Below, one piece after another: positions 1 to 11,351 of a stretch of 64,000 nucleotides of DNA. A program made the position numbers and the translations under genes. The notes beneath the pieces were generated by a model. It saw nothing but the letters and a program-made list of their open reading frames with translations. It was not told the origin of the DNA and did not search any database. This DNA is from Manis javanica (Eukaryota; Chordata; Mammalia; Pholidota; Manidae): assembly GCF_040802235.1 (NCBI RefSeq), contig NC_133156.1:27919343-27983342 (forward strand), given 5' to 3'. The stretch's first letter is position 1, and each line of letters starts with the position of its first letter.

Positions 1-307
1 GCTAAATGGATACATTGAATTAGTCTTGAGGGCCTCCATCCCTGAATGCTGTTGGAGGCCTCTTTGCATTTTGTAGGAGGACCACTGGGTGACCTCTGAT
101 CTCTGAGGTCACTCCTATGCTTGTATGCAAAAGCTCTATATTCTGTCTAAGAGCTCAGAATTATAAAAGTCTGTTAGTCTACATATCTAACACTCAGTGA
201 TTTTGACCCCTAAGCCTGAGCATACTGTGATCATAGTTAGGGGTTAGGTACTCTTAGATACTTTCTGCAGTTCTGAATAAAAAAGGACAATTTTACATTT
301 TTTAGGA

Positions 308-445
308 AATCAGTGGCTTACAAACCTGGCTGGGCATCAGATTCAGAGGGTAGGGAAAGGGAAAGGGCTTTTTAATATGACAGATTCTTGAATTGGCATC
401 TCCCAGGGTGGAGATGGGCAGTGTGTATTTTCTGTAGACTGAATC
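308..445 (+). repeat. MER5A-like DNA transposon fragment
   Basis: The order of blocks follows the hAT-type MER5A layout: a CAGTGG-type start, a GGGCATCAGATTCAGA block, a run resembling TTTAATA..ACAGATTC, then TCTCCCAGGG. It is diverged and partial. The call rests on remembered consensus shape, not on an alignment. Confidence 0.5.
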
Positions 446-1236
446 TACAGGATTCAGACCTACATTTCAGCTGCTTTAAGGGAAGGCATGAGGATTTCCC
501 TGAAGCCCAAGATCCTGGTGACCCCTGTCCAGATCCTCCCTAGGTCTTCGTCTTTCTGTGCTTTTGTTCTTTTGTATCTTGCTGAAAAAAATTGAGAGTT
601 CCTAGAACAAAAATGATAAATACTACTACTACTAATAATAATGGTGGTGGTTCCTATTTCACATAGAGAGAGCTGATTTCAGATGCTTTTGTCAGTTCTG
701 TCACGATTACAAGAGCTATGAATTCCCCCAACTCTGGAAAGCTCCAGCACTTTACTCCATAACCACCAATTCCATCCTTACAATTCTAAGATTCTAAGAT
801 TCTATGTTATCCCCCAAGATTCCTTCATTCTGTAGGTTGAGAGCAGGGGTGGTGAATGAGGAGCCCACAGGCCGTATCTGGATGGCACATGTGTTCATGT
901 GGTCTGCATGATTTTTAAAATTTGCATTAGATGCCAATAAATAAAAATTAGTCATTTTTACATAAAAATTCAGATTTATAGATTCTAGTGAAAATCCATG
1001 TGGAAACATGGTCCCACTTATTCACATAGCAAGCCCCAGGAAAGCTTGTACAAGGCACCCTCTGTAGATGGGACATGATGTGCTATGCACCACAGTCTCC
1101 AGCACTCCCTTTCGTCTCCTTGGCCCAGAGGCAAAGGGTCAATATTGTCATTTAGCATCTTATACCCAGCTCAATCCCCTTGTTTAGGTACTTGTCTGGT
1201 CTCTGCAGTGATCTGAGTTTGAGGCTCTGGTCTAAG

Positions 1237-1270
1237 CACATCTGACTCTACAACTGTAGAGTCAGATGTG
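1237..1270. repeat. Perfect 34-bp palindrome (16-bp arms)
   Basis: The left arm at 1237-1252 is an exact reverse complement of the right arm at 1255-1270, with a 2-base spacer (AC). It sits in the last CAMK2A intron, about 270 bases before the acceptor. I cannot assign it to a transposon family. It may be a relic of a small palindromic DNA element. Confidence 0.85.
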
Positions 1271-1491
1271 TCTGACCCTATGATTCTGAAATTCCACACC
1301 CCTGTGTCTGAAGAATTGGCATGTCTGAGCGTCATTGTAGCTAAGCTGGATATGACCTAGTCATCTAGAAGTTCTGCCTTGACTCCCAGGCAGCTGAGCC
1401 CTGTCACAGAGTCCCCTCCTCTGGAAATGAAGGCAGGCTGAGGTGCCTCTGTTGAGAGGCTTGCTGGGGATCTGGGAAGTCAAGGAAGTGA

Positions 1492-1773
<282 letters not shown>

Positions 1774-2888
1774 GCACCCCTCCTTTCTGCCATCTGTCCT
1801 TTAGGCTGATCTAAAGGGATGGGGTGGTGTCCTTCTGGAGGGGTCTGTGGTGGGGACCCAGGCTGCCAGAAGGCCATGGGAGTTAGGGGTCAGGAGGACC
1901 ACAGGGGGGAAGCCAGGCCTGCAGGTCCTGGGGAGGGCTCGGGGGGGGGGGACCCAAGGGAGGCAATTCGAGCTCCACCTAAGGAGGGGACAGGGTGGTT
2001 GCCTGGGCAAACATGGCTCCCCCAGAAGCACACACTGTGTCTTACAGTTGAAGGACCAGGCTGGGGGCACTGTGCCGCAGAGATCCACTCTCCGTCCATG
2101 GATGTGGCTGCTGGTTCTCCCCCCTGGACTTTGCTGGAATTCCCCCAATCATGTCACCCTACTACCGCCACCATCAGCATCACCTTCATACCTGTGTCAA
2201 GAAAACCTGCCTGTTTGCAAAAGCCACCACGACTTCAGAATGAATGGCCACACCTCCCTGCTCCTGCCCGTCCCTCTTGCTCTTTGCCCCCGCCCGGGCA
2301 GGGCTTCTTCAGGCCTGGGTGCCCTGGGTGCTGCCCAAGGACCCCCCTCCTGGCTGTCACTGGCTTGAGCTTGCCCTGGCTGTAGGCCAGAAAGCCCAGC
2401 TGTGCTCCGCTAGGGGCTGGGGCGGAGGGCAGGACCAGGAGGAATGTGGGGTTGCCCCCTCTCCCTGATCCCCCTCTTCCGGGATTCCCTGAGGAAGAGC
2501 AGACAAGCCCCCAGTTCCCTGAGCCAGTCTCCCCTGCAGGGGAAGGGAGAGAGGAGCACACCCCAGGACCCCCCGCTTCACACTCCTCCCTAGCCTCTCT
2601 CCCACCCTGTCCTGGCCCCCAGGCCTCTGACTGACACATGGGGAGCAGGAGCCTCTCAGGGCGCCCCACTGCTTGCCTCCGACATAAACAGCCCGTTCCA
2701 CCCTTCCATCAGTCCTGGAGAATTCCAGCTTCGTCACATCTGAAGGAGAGAATCTCATTTCTATTTTGGGGGCAAAGAAAGCAACGCTTAGGTGTCACTT
2801 CTACTTGGACCGCATGCCTTTTTATAGCCAAACTTCTGTGTGTTTCGTAAGCAGATTCCACGTTAATGGGTATTTATGTAATAACTAG

Positions 2889-2913
2889 ACCTCACAGTAA
2901 TTTACTGTGAGGT
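2889..2913 (+). other. Inverted repeat in CAMK2A 3'UTR, potential RNA hairpin
   Basis: Twelve-base arms (2889-2900 and 2902-2913) are exact reverse complements around a single T at 2901. In RNA the centre would open, leaving a stem of about 10 pairs with a small A/U loop. No known CAMK2A element is claimed for it. Confidence 0.75.
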
Positions 2914-5116
2914 GGGCTGGGAAGGGAGCTGGGAAGAGGGGTGAGGGTAGTTTTTTTCTGTTCTAGGTCTTTTTTTTTTAATGTTATCTCTGAGATGAAC
3001 TTTGTTACCTGTGGTTGTCTGGGGCTGAGGCGGACCCAGCCCCAGGGAAAGGCCTCTCTGACATTTTGGTCCCAAGGTTCCTTTTGGGCCTGTGGAAGCA
3101 TCTGATGTTAGTGCTGACTAGGAAACAGCGGATTAGGGCAGAGAGTTGGGGAGGTTTTCCAGGTGGAAACACAGGGACTTGACTTTGCTTGCTTTTCACA
3201 CTGGGGACTTTACTGCCATGCTTCCCAGGATTTCATCCCACCACATCCGTGTGCCATCCCCAGCACCCCTACTTCTGGGGACTTCACTGCCTCTGCCCTC
3301 GGCATCGGCTGGTTAAAGCAGGGCACTGAATGTCTGCTCTTCACGCCTCGTCCTGTAGCCATGGGTTCGCATCTCTCCCTCTTCCTTCCTTTCTCTTTCC
3401 CTCTTCCCCGGAGATTGACTGATGTGGAATGCTTTGGCACATCCACTGGGATCTACTGTCTGCACTGTTTTTTTGCATGACTTTATATGCAGTAAGTATG
3501 TTTAAAAAAAAAGAAAAAAGGAAAAAACACTCAGCAAAACCAACCTACATGTTTTGAACAAAACAAAACAAAACAAAATAGAGGTTGTATTCTCAGTGTC
3601 TGACTCGGAATTATGTTGCTGCCTCTCTGTGCTTTTGGCCTCTGTGTGGCCGTGTTTTGCCAGCATGACACACTGTCCCCTCTGGAGGATTAAGGGGAGG
3701 GAGAGCCACATCCCCAGGGATTTGGAGGCTCTGGTTCCCCTGAACCTCTGGGAGTCCTGGATGCATGGCGGAGCAGGGCTGATGGGGATGTTTGAGCTGG
3801 GACTTTCTGAGTTCTTCCCTATCATTATATGTCTGCTGCACCCTTTTCTCAACTGCTGCTGCCCCTGGGACAGGTGAGGCAGGCTGGGTGGGGCTGCAGG
3901 CCAGGAAAGAGGCTGCTCAGGCCTCCTGGTCACCAAACTGGTCGATCACTGGCCTCTATCCTTGGCAGAGACCCTGCTGCTGAGGCCGAGGAGCAGGCAC
4001 TTGGCACTTGGCCTGCCCAGGTCCAGAGGTCTTCCCAGCAAGGCCCAGTGATCCCAGAGTCCCTACAGCAAAGCTACCTGCCTCCCTTGGGAGCTACCAG
4101 CTCTCATAGTTCGCCCTAAGCCAAAGGGGAGGGTGTGGCCTTTACCAGGGGATGCTGCAATTGCCATGGCAACATCCAGTCCCTTCTTCAGCCTCGGTTT
4201 CTCCATCAGTTACAGAGTTAAATATTCCTGCCCAGCCCATGTTGCAGGGCTGATGGGGAATCTCAGTACTGTGACAGCTGGTGGGCTTCGCCCCCAGAGG
4301 GGCTCCTGCTCCATTCTGGGCCTGGCCAGTTCCCTCTCATCCCCATCTGCCCCTCATTCCCCTCTTTGGTGTCTGTCAACTGCTTATCAGCAGTGGACTG
4401 TGGGGAAAGAGCCATGGTTTAGGGGTTAGTAGGATTCCATTCCATTCCACAGCAAGCTAGAACCAGACTTGCTGTGTGACCCTGGGCAAATCCTTTCCCT
4501 GCTCTGGCCTAGGGTTTCCTGGTCAGAGGAAACTGGGCTGGAAGATCCCAATGTCCTGATTTTCATTTGCTGACATACCTCCTGTCCACTCTGTTCCTCT
4601 CCAAGTGCCAGAGAAACGGAGGCAGGTCTCTACCCCAGGCTGAGATGGCCCCACTGGGAAGGCCACACCTGTGGGTGAGCAGTCCATCAGGGTGGACCAC
4701 AGGGTACCAGTGTGATCCTGGGGCAGCATGCAGGGAAGACTGGCAGACAAAATGGCCCAGATCCCATCCCCACCAGAAAGTGAAACTCTGTGCTCCTCCA
4801 AAACATCCTGTAGATGCAAAAAATCCAGGCCTGAGATAGGACCTAGGCTCCAGCATGTGAACACATTTCCAGGAATGTATCCTCCCAGGTTTGTGTCCAT
4901 AGGGCACTAATCCTGACACTGGCCTCCCGTCTCCCTTCAAGGGGAGACCCTTTAGGGGATGTGTTTGCCAGACTCCCCGTGCTGGTTTCTTTGTTACTAT
5001 TTGTTTGGGGGTTTGTTTTAGTTTTTTCCTTTTTTTTAAATATGTGGCTCTGAACTTGAATGACCACCGCTCAAATTTTTTGCTGTTGGGGGGCAGGGGG
5101 GAGAAGTGGGTGTCTG

Positions 5117-5146
5117 TTTTATTCTTGGTGTTTTCAGTGCAATAAA
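5117..5146 (+). promoter_or_regulatory. CAMK2A: Proximal poly(A) signal with upstream CPE-like motif
   Basis: A canonical AATAAA lies at 5141-5146, with TTTTAT at 5117-5122 just upstream. It is a possible alternative cleavage signal about 100 bases before the distal one. Confidence 0.55.
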
Positions 5147-5208
5147 TAGCTACAAACTTCTGTGCACTCACTTTTCCCTGTCTTGGCCAAGCATGGGCAC
5201 TGGGGGGC

Positions 5209-5252
5209 TTTTTATTTGTTTCCTGTTCTAGAGTCCCCTGTTGTAAAATAAA
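5209..5252 (+). promoter_or_regulatory. CAMK2A: Distal poly(A) signal with cytoplasmic polyadenylation element
   Basis: TTTTTAT at 5209-5215 is a consensus CPE, and AATAAA follows at 5247-5252, 31 bases after it. CaMKII-alpha mRNA is an established CPEB target in dendrites, where CPEs close to the hexamer allow activity-driven poly(A) lengthening and translation. The motif and spacing are seen directly; the function is taken from the known gene. Confidence 0.75.
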
Positions 5253-6579
5253 ACCGCAGGTCTTCATTCTGATTGGACTGACTTGGTCACATGCTCCAGG
5301 CTGAGCCAGTCACTGTGGGATCCTGCCTGGACCGCATGCCCCAGCCTGGGATGGGACCGGCCTCCTCTCAGGCACATGGCAAGGGGTTTGCCACTAACAG
5401 CCAACAGCAAAGTCTCCCTCGGTGGGGTGTCGGCTGGGGTGTTGCCTGGGGCAAGGCTCTTCCCTTGGCCTTGGGTTCCTTGTATAATGAAGAGGTTGGC
5501 CCAGGGGTCCCTCCGTGCCCATTCTCTTCCCTCAGCCCAACCTCACAGACAAGCCCCCAGGCTTCAGAGCCCCTGAAGACTGGCTTGGAAAACAGAGTAA
5601 AAGGAGGAAGAGTCTCTTACCACACACTCTCTGTGGGCTGGGGCTGGTCCTGGGGGCTGGAGAGAAGGATGGCATGAGAAGCTCCATGGGCTGGAGGGAG
5701 GCCCCTGCCCCACCGGAGGCTGGTTTGGCTGAGTGCAAGCTGCTTCGGCTGAGCCGGGGTGGTGAGTCAGTGGCTTTGGCCTAACAGGGCACCCAGCCCT
5801 TCTAGGTGGCTGACACGGGATTTTCAGTGCTGATCCCAGGACAGTCAGAGCAAACCGACCAGACGGGTCACTCCAAGCCATGCCCCTGCCTGAGAGGCCT
5901 GGATTCCACAGGACCAGGCAGCTATGCCTTCTGGAGCCCATGGTCTGCTCTAGACCATGCGTGGGGGTGTCTTGGGCCCCAGAATTCCTGCACTAGCTGC
6001 TTTCCAGGTCTATCCTCACTGCTGGTTTTGCAGGGTAGCCAGATGTGTGCCCCGTGAACACATGTGAGGGCTCTTACAGTGAGGGCAGAGGCCAAGGCTG
6101 AGAAGGGCAAAGGAGTGGATTCAAAGGGACCAGGGGCCTTCATTTTCACTCTTGCCCTGTAGCCTGCCCAGGTCGGCAACAGGGCTTCTCCCAGCTCCGC
6201 CTTCATGGTCCCTGGGATGGACTCTCCAGGCCGGCGGCAGAAGGGCTTGAGGGCTTAGGCTGCCATTTCAGACACATTCCAGCAGGTGGCAGCACAGGAG
6301 CAGGTTACAGGAGGTCCCGGACCCTGAGTGGCCTGCAAGCTCCAGCAGCGCCCAGTTGACCTCAAGAGGTTTGTTTCAACCCTCAGAAGTAGCAACTCCA
6401 CCAAAAACACTATTCTCTCACAAGCACATGACCCTTTATAGTTCACAAAGTGCTTTCATAACTCCTCTGGTTTCACTTAGAACAGCCTGCTTCTGAAGAT
6501 GAAGACAATGAGGTTCATGGCAAAAGAGGCCTCTTGTAAGACAGGCAGGGCTCATGCCCCGGAGCTCAGGTCCCTCCAG

Positions 6580-6920
6580 GGCCTCCTACGTCCTGGTCTG
6601 TGTTTCCCGTCCCTGAACAGCCAGAAAACAGTGAAATCCTCTCTTTGACCCTCTGACCCTTCCAGCCACTGCCTCGGTTTCCTCCGTCTGCAGCCCCTGC
6701 CTCCTCGCTGCCCATTTACTCCAACATCTGCTGCAGAGGGCCGGTTCCCTCTCATTCTCTTGATCAGCCCACAGCAGTGCCTCCCTGCCCTTCAGGACAC
6801 AGCTGCTCCAGTATCGTCTCTTCTGAGAAGCCTCCATCACACTTCCCCAGCACACGCTGGGTTAGGTCCCTCGGTGTGTTTCCACAACCCATGTCACCCT
6901 GGTGCTCGGGATGGAGGTCG
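6580..6920 (+). repeat. LINE L2-like 3' fragment
   Basis: The sequence has the L2 3'-end texture, with phrases such as CAGCTGCTCCAGTATC and TCTGAGAAGCCTCCATCACA (the 'loss of food/ageing' pattern of L2 tails: TCACCTCCTC...GAGGCCTTCC). It is old and diverged. Confidence 0.45.
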
Positions 6921-7999
6921 CCTAAGCGAGCATCTGCAAAACTGTGTTTCAAGGCAGGACAGCCTTGTCCTCACTCGGCATGCACACAGCAGTCATGCTC
7001 ACAGGGGCCAGCCCTGGCAAAGGGGTGCTGCCGGGATGAAGGGGGAGAGGGCACTGCGGAGCCTGGAGCAGTCGGCCCCCAGCCCCGTGCAAGAACCATG
7101 GCGCACCCTGCCTAACACTGAAGGCCAGGCATGCCCTACGTCCTTTATATGAACTCTCACCATCCTCAGTTCGCCCCTCTACTGGGCACAAACTTTCTCT
7201 TCATTCCATGAACAAGGGACTGCAATTTGGGAGGGGAGGAACCTGCCCAAGGTGCCGGGGTGTGAGGGAAGCTGCTGAGATCCTTGGTCTCAGCACTCTG
7301 AGCACCGGCTGGGGCATGCTGTAGCCCTCTGGACTCAGAGCCAGACCTGTCTCCAGTCCCCAGGAGTCCCAGATGCCACTCCAGAGAATACGAGACATGC
7401 AGAGAACCAGAACTCGGGGCAGGGGCTGGGAGAGAGGCTGGGCCTAGAGGGGCAGGGCGTGCGGGATCCTGGAGGAGGAGCAGGAGCATGGCGGCTGCTG
7501 GGGGTGTCGGTGAGGCTTCACGCTCACTGGGGGCTGGAGGTGGGAGGTGCAGGGTGGAGGAAGAGCAAAGGCCAAGGGCCCAGGAACCAGAACTGTGGGT
7601 CATTGGAGTGGGGGAGAGGGGGCTGGGAGGAAGCTGTGGGGGCGACTTGTCAGTGGGCCGGGCGGGCCCTAACCTACCTCGCTGTGGGCGAACCCTTCCA
7701 GGGCAGGAGCAGGTCCCAGCCCAGAGCCACAGTGAATCTTTCAGGAAATACCCCAGGTACAGAGCATGTTTGCCCAGAGCAAGGGGGGCAGGTCCTGTCC
7801 TGTGGATCGGCCCTCTCTGCCTGTGCTTCCTCCTGGGGTGAGCCCCACCCTCACCGCTCCACCTGGGCCTGTCAGGGTCTCAGAGGCCACTTCCCGTGGG
7901 CAGCCTGGCCCCACCATCCCTTCCTGGGCCCTGGCTCACAGCCGGGGTATCTAGAAGTAGACTAGCCCCTCCTCCCAAAAATGGGGGAATTATCATCAT

Positions 8000-8075
8000 T
8001 CTCTCCGTGTGTGACCTTCAATGAGGTACTTTCCCTCCCTGGACCTCAGTTTCCTCATTATTATGACAGGATTGA
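8000..8075 (+). repeat. MIR SINE fragment
   Basis: The MIR core pattern is visible: GTGTGTGACCTTCAATGAGG, then CCTGGACCTCAGTTTCCTCA and ATTATGACAGGATTG. Confidence 0.6.
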
Positions 8076-8094
8076 ATTTATGGTCCCCAAATAT

Positions 8095-8250
8095 GGGAAC
8101 TGAGCTGGCTGCTGCCCAATCAGCCAGGGAGTTTGTTAAGAATACAGATGTTTCAGGCTTTACACTCAGAGAATAGGATACAGTGGGCCTGGGCAGGGCT
8201 CCAGGCAGCTGTATTTTTAGTAAGTTCCCAGTTTGGAAACCCTGCCTCAA
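8095..8250 (+). repeat. MER5-like DNA transposon fragment
   Basis: GAGTTTGTTAAGAATACAGA, a middle CAGTGGGCCTGGGCAGGG block and a TATTTTTAGTAAGTTCCCAG block follow the MER5A order. Confidence 0.5.
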
Positions 8251-9059
8251 GCACCCCCTTCCCCAGTTCCCACAGTCACAGTGACACTGGGAGCTGAAGG
8301 TCAGTTACCGGTGAGCTCTGCCCAGCCTTCCTGCTTCCCCACCCTGCCCCCCTGACTCAGGTAGATCAATATTGACCAGGGGCCCCTCCCCTGCCTCTGA
8401 CTCCTGCCACCCCAAGTCCCGAAACATTCTGAGACCCTGGCCCTGGGTCAGCAGAGTCAATGCCAGAGCAAGGCTTGGGGCCCAGAGGATTTTATTGCTG
8501 CCCAACTCCTACCCAACATGTCCTCCCCTCCTGCTAGTGAGACTCCCGGCTCACTGGAGAAACCACCAGGGCTCCTGATCACTGACTCCACTCTACACAA
8601 CGGGCCAATCCCCAAATTCACCGTGAAGAAGGGGCACTGTGCCACCCTATGGCTCTCCGTGGAAGGCATGTTTCCTAGCAAAAGGCTGAATTAGTTGGGC
8701 AGGGGTACAGAGCTCCCTTTGGCCCATGGCTCTCCCCTGAGGCACCTCACAGGACACACTGCTCCTGTCCAACCACTCACTTTACAGATGGGGACGCCGA
8801 GGCCCAGCCTCCAAGGTGCCTTGTCATGGAGCGGGAAGGTGCCAGCAAACCCTGGGCCTCCATCTTGGCTAGATGCTGGCACACAGACCTCACTCTCCTT
8901 CTTCCTGGGCTATTTGGAGGCAAGAGCTGGCTTATTTCTTTATCTATACAAAAGATAGAAAGCCCGTGAACGCCATCGCACCTGGAGGCCCCTATACGCC
9001 ATGTTTCGCACTATGCACTCTGATCATTTTTTTTCAAATACGCATCGAGTATCTATATT

Positions 9060-9225
9060 ACCTCACTTAATCCCCTGCAGAGGGAAAACTATTCTCCCCC
9101 ATTTCACATCTGAGGACACTGGCAGTCAGAAAGGTGAAGCAGCCGAGTCAGCCGGGCCGCACAGCCAGTGAGGGATGGAGTTGGAACCAGGCTTTGATCA
9201 TCAGATGTCCGAGTCTGCCTCGGCT
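9060..9225 (-). repeat. MIR SINE
   Basis: This is a reverse-oriented MIR: CCCATTTCACATCTGAGGAC, a 'gaggtga..agtcagc..cacagccagtgag' run and a GAACCAGGCTTTGATC block. Confidence 0.65.
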
Positions 9226-11351
9226 CCTTCTGGCCACAATTCTCAAAGGGATGAAGCTCACAGATGCTGTGGACTTTAGTAGGAAAAGGTTTTATTTCCC
9301 TTAAATTAAAAGTGATCCTGGATGGGGTGTTGGCGGGCAGCCACCATGCGGCGAGAGGGCGGGATGCTGTTCTGTCCTGGGGAGGAGGTCAGGCAGCAGG
9401 AAGTCAGGAGGAGACAGCAGGGGGCAGCTGGCCCAGGATCCTCAGGCGGGCGGGTGGCCCTGCATGCCCTTCCAGGGCAGAACCAGCGTCAGCAAGGCCT
9501 CGAGCTCCATAGGGGGCGGCTTCATGCTCAAGGAGCCAAACTTTCCATGAGCCACCAGCAAAAAATGAGTCTGGGGAAGAATGTCCACCACAGACCCAGA
9601 GTTCAGCCGCCTGGGGTCACGTGGAACTGAGGGGCAGGGACCGGGACTGCCTTAACTCTTTGCTGGCTGTCCCCAGAGCCACCAACAAACCTGCTTCTGT
9701 CTGATGCTACACCATGTAGAGCTGTGAACTGGCACTGTGGGCACCCCAGGCCACAGAGCAAGGGCGGGGAGGAGCTGGCAGTGACCCCAGATCTGTGGTC
9801 AAGCACCCCACTTCCTGCCAAGATGCCCTGTTGCCACCTCAAGCACTCTGGGATCCAAGGTGTGTGATGTAAGAGTTTTAACTGCATGGAAGGGAGACAG
9901 GTTGTCTCAGAAGCCCATGAACCCCTGTGCAGGCTGGCATGGGCTGTCAGGGCTCACCAGATGGAGCGCTGAGCCAGCCCCCTGGACTCTAGGTGACCAC
10001 ACGTGGGGGAGGGGAGGGTGTATGGAGGAGGGACCTAGCGGATGGGTAGGTTTGCCCTGGGTGGATCGGAAGGCACCAGGCCTGGGCCTACTCCAGGTGC
10101 CACACAGAGAGGAACTTGGCTTGAGGAGGTAGAGGTGAGCACAGGGTCAGAGTTCACTGAGGACCAAACACCAAGGTAAGCAATGTGACCTCCAGTGTTG
10201 TCTGACCCTCACCTGACCTTGGGAATATGATTGACTCTAATGGTATGGAGCCCCCAAGCCCCTGACATTTACTCTCACAGATCATATGCTGGAGGTGACT
10301 ATAGGTGGCCCAGTGCCCCATCTCAGCACCTCCTTGTGCCATCCAAGAGATGTGTCCCAGAACAGGGATGAAGGTCCCCAGGACACCCTCCACTGCACCC
10401 CAGCCAGGCATATGCTGCTTCCCAGAACCCCCACCAACCTCCCAAGCTCAGGGGCCCATGCAAAGATCAGCTGAGAAGTGACCAGAGCACTGGGAGTGGG
10501 GTCAGGGGTATGGCCTGGGCCTGGGCCCAGCTCCAGCACATTCTCAAACTGGGCCCTAAACTGCTAATCCCCTTGGCCTACAGAGCTGTCAGTCTGTCAG
10601 TCTGCCCTAATTAAACCTTGTTGTTTTATATCTTTTGAATCAATTGCCCTTGTTTAAAACGGCAAATTTATTATAAAAAGTCAGACTTCTAACTTCTTTT
10701 AAAAAGTCAGTGTGTCGGGCAACCTAGGCTGATACTTCTGAGGGATTGCTTCCGCCTTAAGAGAGGCATACTTCCGCCTCTGGCTTACCGCAGTCCCCAC
10801 TATTCCCTCTTGTCTCTGCAACACTCGCTAAGGGTCAGCGGCCACTTAGTCTCCTGCTCATACCTACAGTTTTGCTCTTGCCTGGCTTTGTAGGCACATA
10901 GGTTTGTCACCTGCTAGGACATTCTAGGATTCCAGGCTGGGGTTCTACTCCAGACAGGGCTGATGTCTCCTCTTAGAGGCCTACTAGCTGCATGGTTTCC
11001 TCCAGCTAGGGGTCCCTGGTCCCCAGTCAGCTCCCAATGCAGTCAGGCCCTGGCTGGGGCCTGTTCTGAGCCAGGAAGACATGAAGTCAATAAGGGGACT
11101 GGGATGGGAGCGGTTGGGAGATGGCCCAGGTGGAAGAGGGAGGAGAAGGGTGATGTGGCAGGAGGGGCCACCTGGGAGCAGAGGAAATTGGAAAAGCAGG
11201 GTAGACTGGAAGACTGGGTCAGGGAGGACACTCCAGGAACTGCAGGCCCAGCAGCAGGGTGCTGAGCAGGGGCAAGGGGAGGTAGGGGAGATGAGGCAGG
11301 AGGAGTCGAAGCTCCTGGGGAGTCCACACACTCAGTGCCCCCCATTCCCAG

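Larger units (their letters stand above)
1774..5275 (+). other. CAMK2A: CAMK2A 3'UTR (about 3.5 kb)
   Basis: The region runs from the stop codon to just beyond the AATAAA at 5247-5252. The length fits the long 3'UTR known for CaMKII-alpha mRNA, which carries dendritic-transport and local-translation signals. The sequence shows an 11-G run at 1941-1951, a perfect hairpin-forming repeat at 2889-2913, A/T-rich patches near 3500-3580 and 5000-5050, and U-rich CPE-like motifs close to each poly(A) hexamer. A MIR-like fragment lies at about 4440-4530. Several open frames of 60-230 codons cross it on both strands but show no recognisable protein and are taken as chance. The exact cleavage site is inferred. 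Confidence 0.8.

Noticed and set aside
1819-2385. Open frame of 188 codons on the + strand
   Set aside because: It lies inside the CAMK2A 3'UTR, is GC-driven, has no recognisable domain, and overlaps other open frames on both strands.
4563-5267. Minus-strand open frame of 234 codons over the CAMK2A 3' end
   Set aside because: It covers the poly(A) signals and the T-rich 3'UTR. It has no homology that I recognise, and its Lys-rich segment is just the complement of T runs.
8480-9290. Minus-strand AATAAA hexamers near 8485 and 9283 as the 3' end of an unknown gene
   Set aside because: No coding exon on the minus strand leads to them. At most they could be distal SLC6A7 ends.
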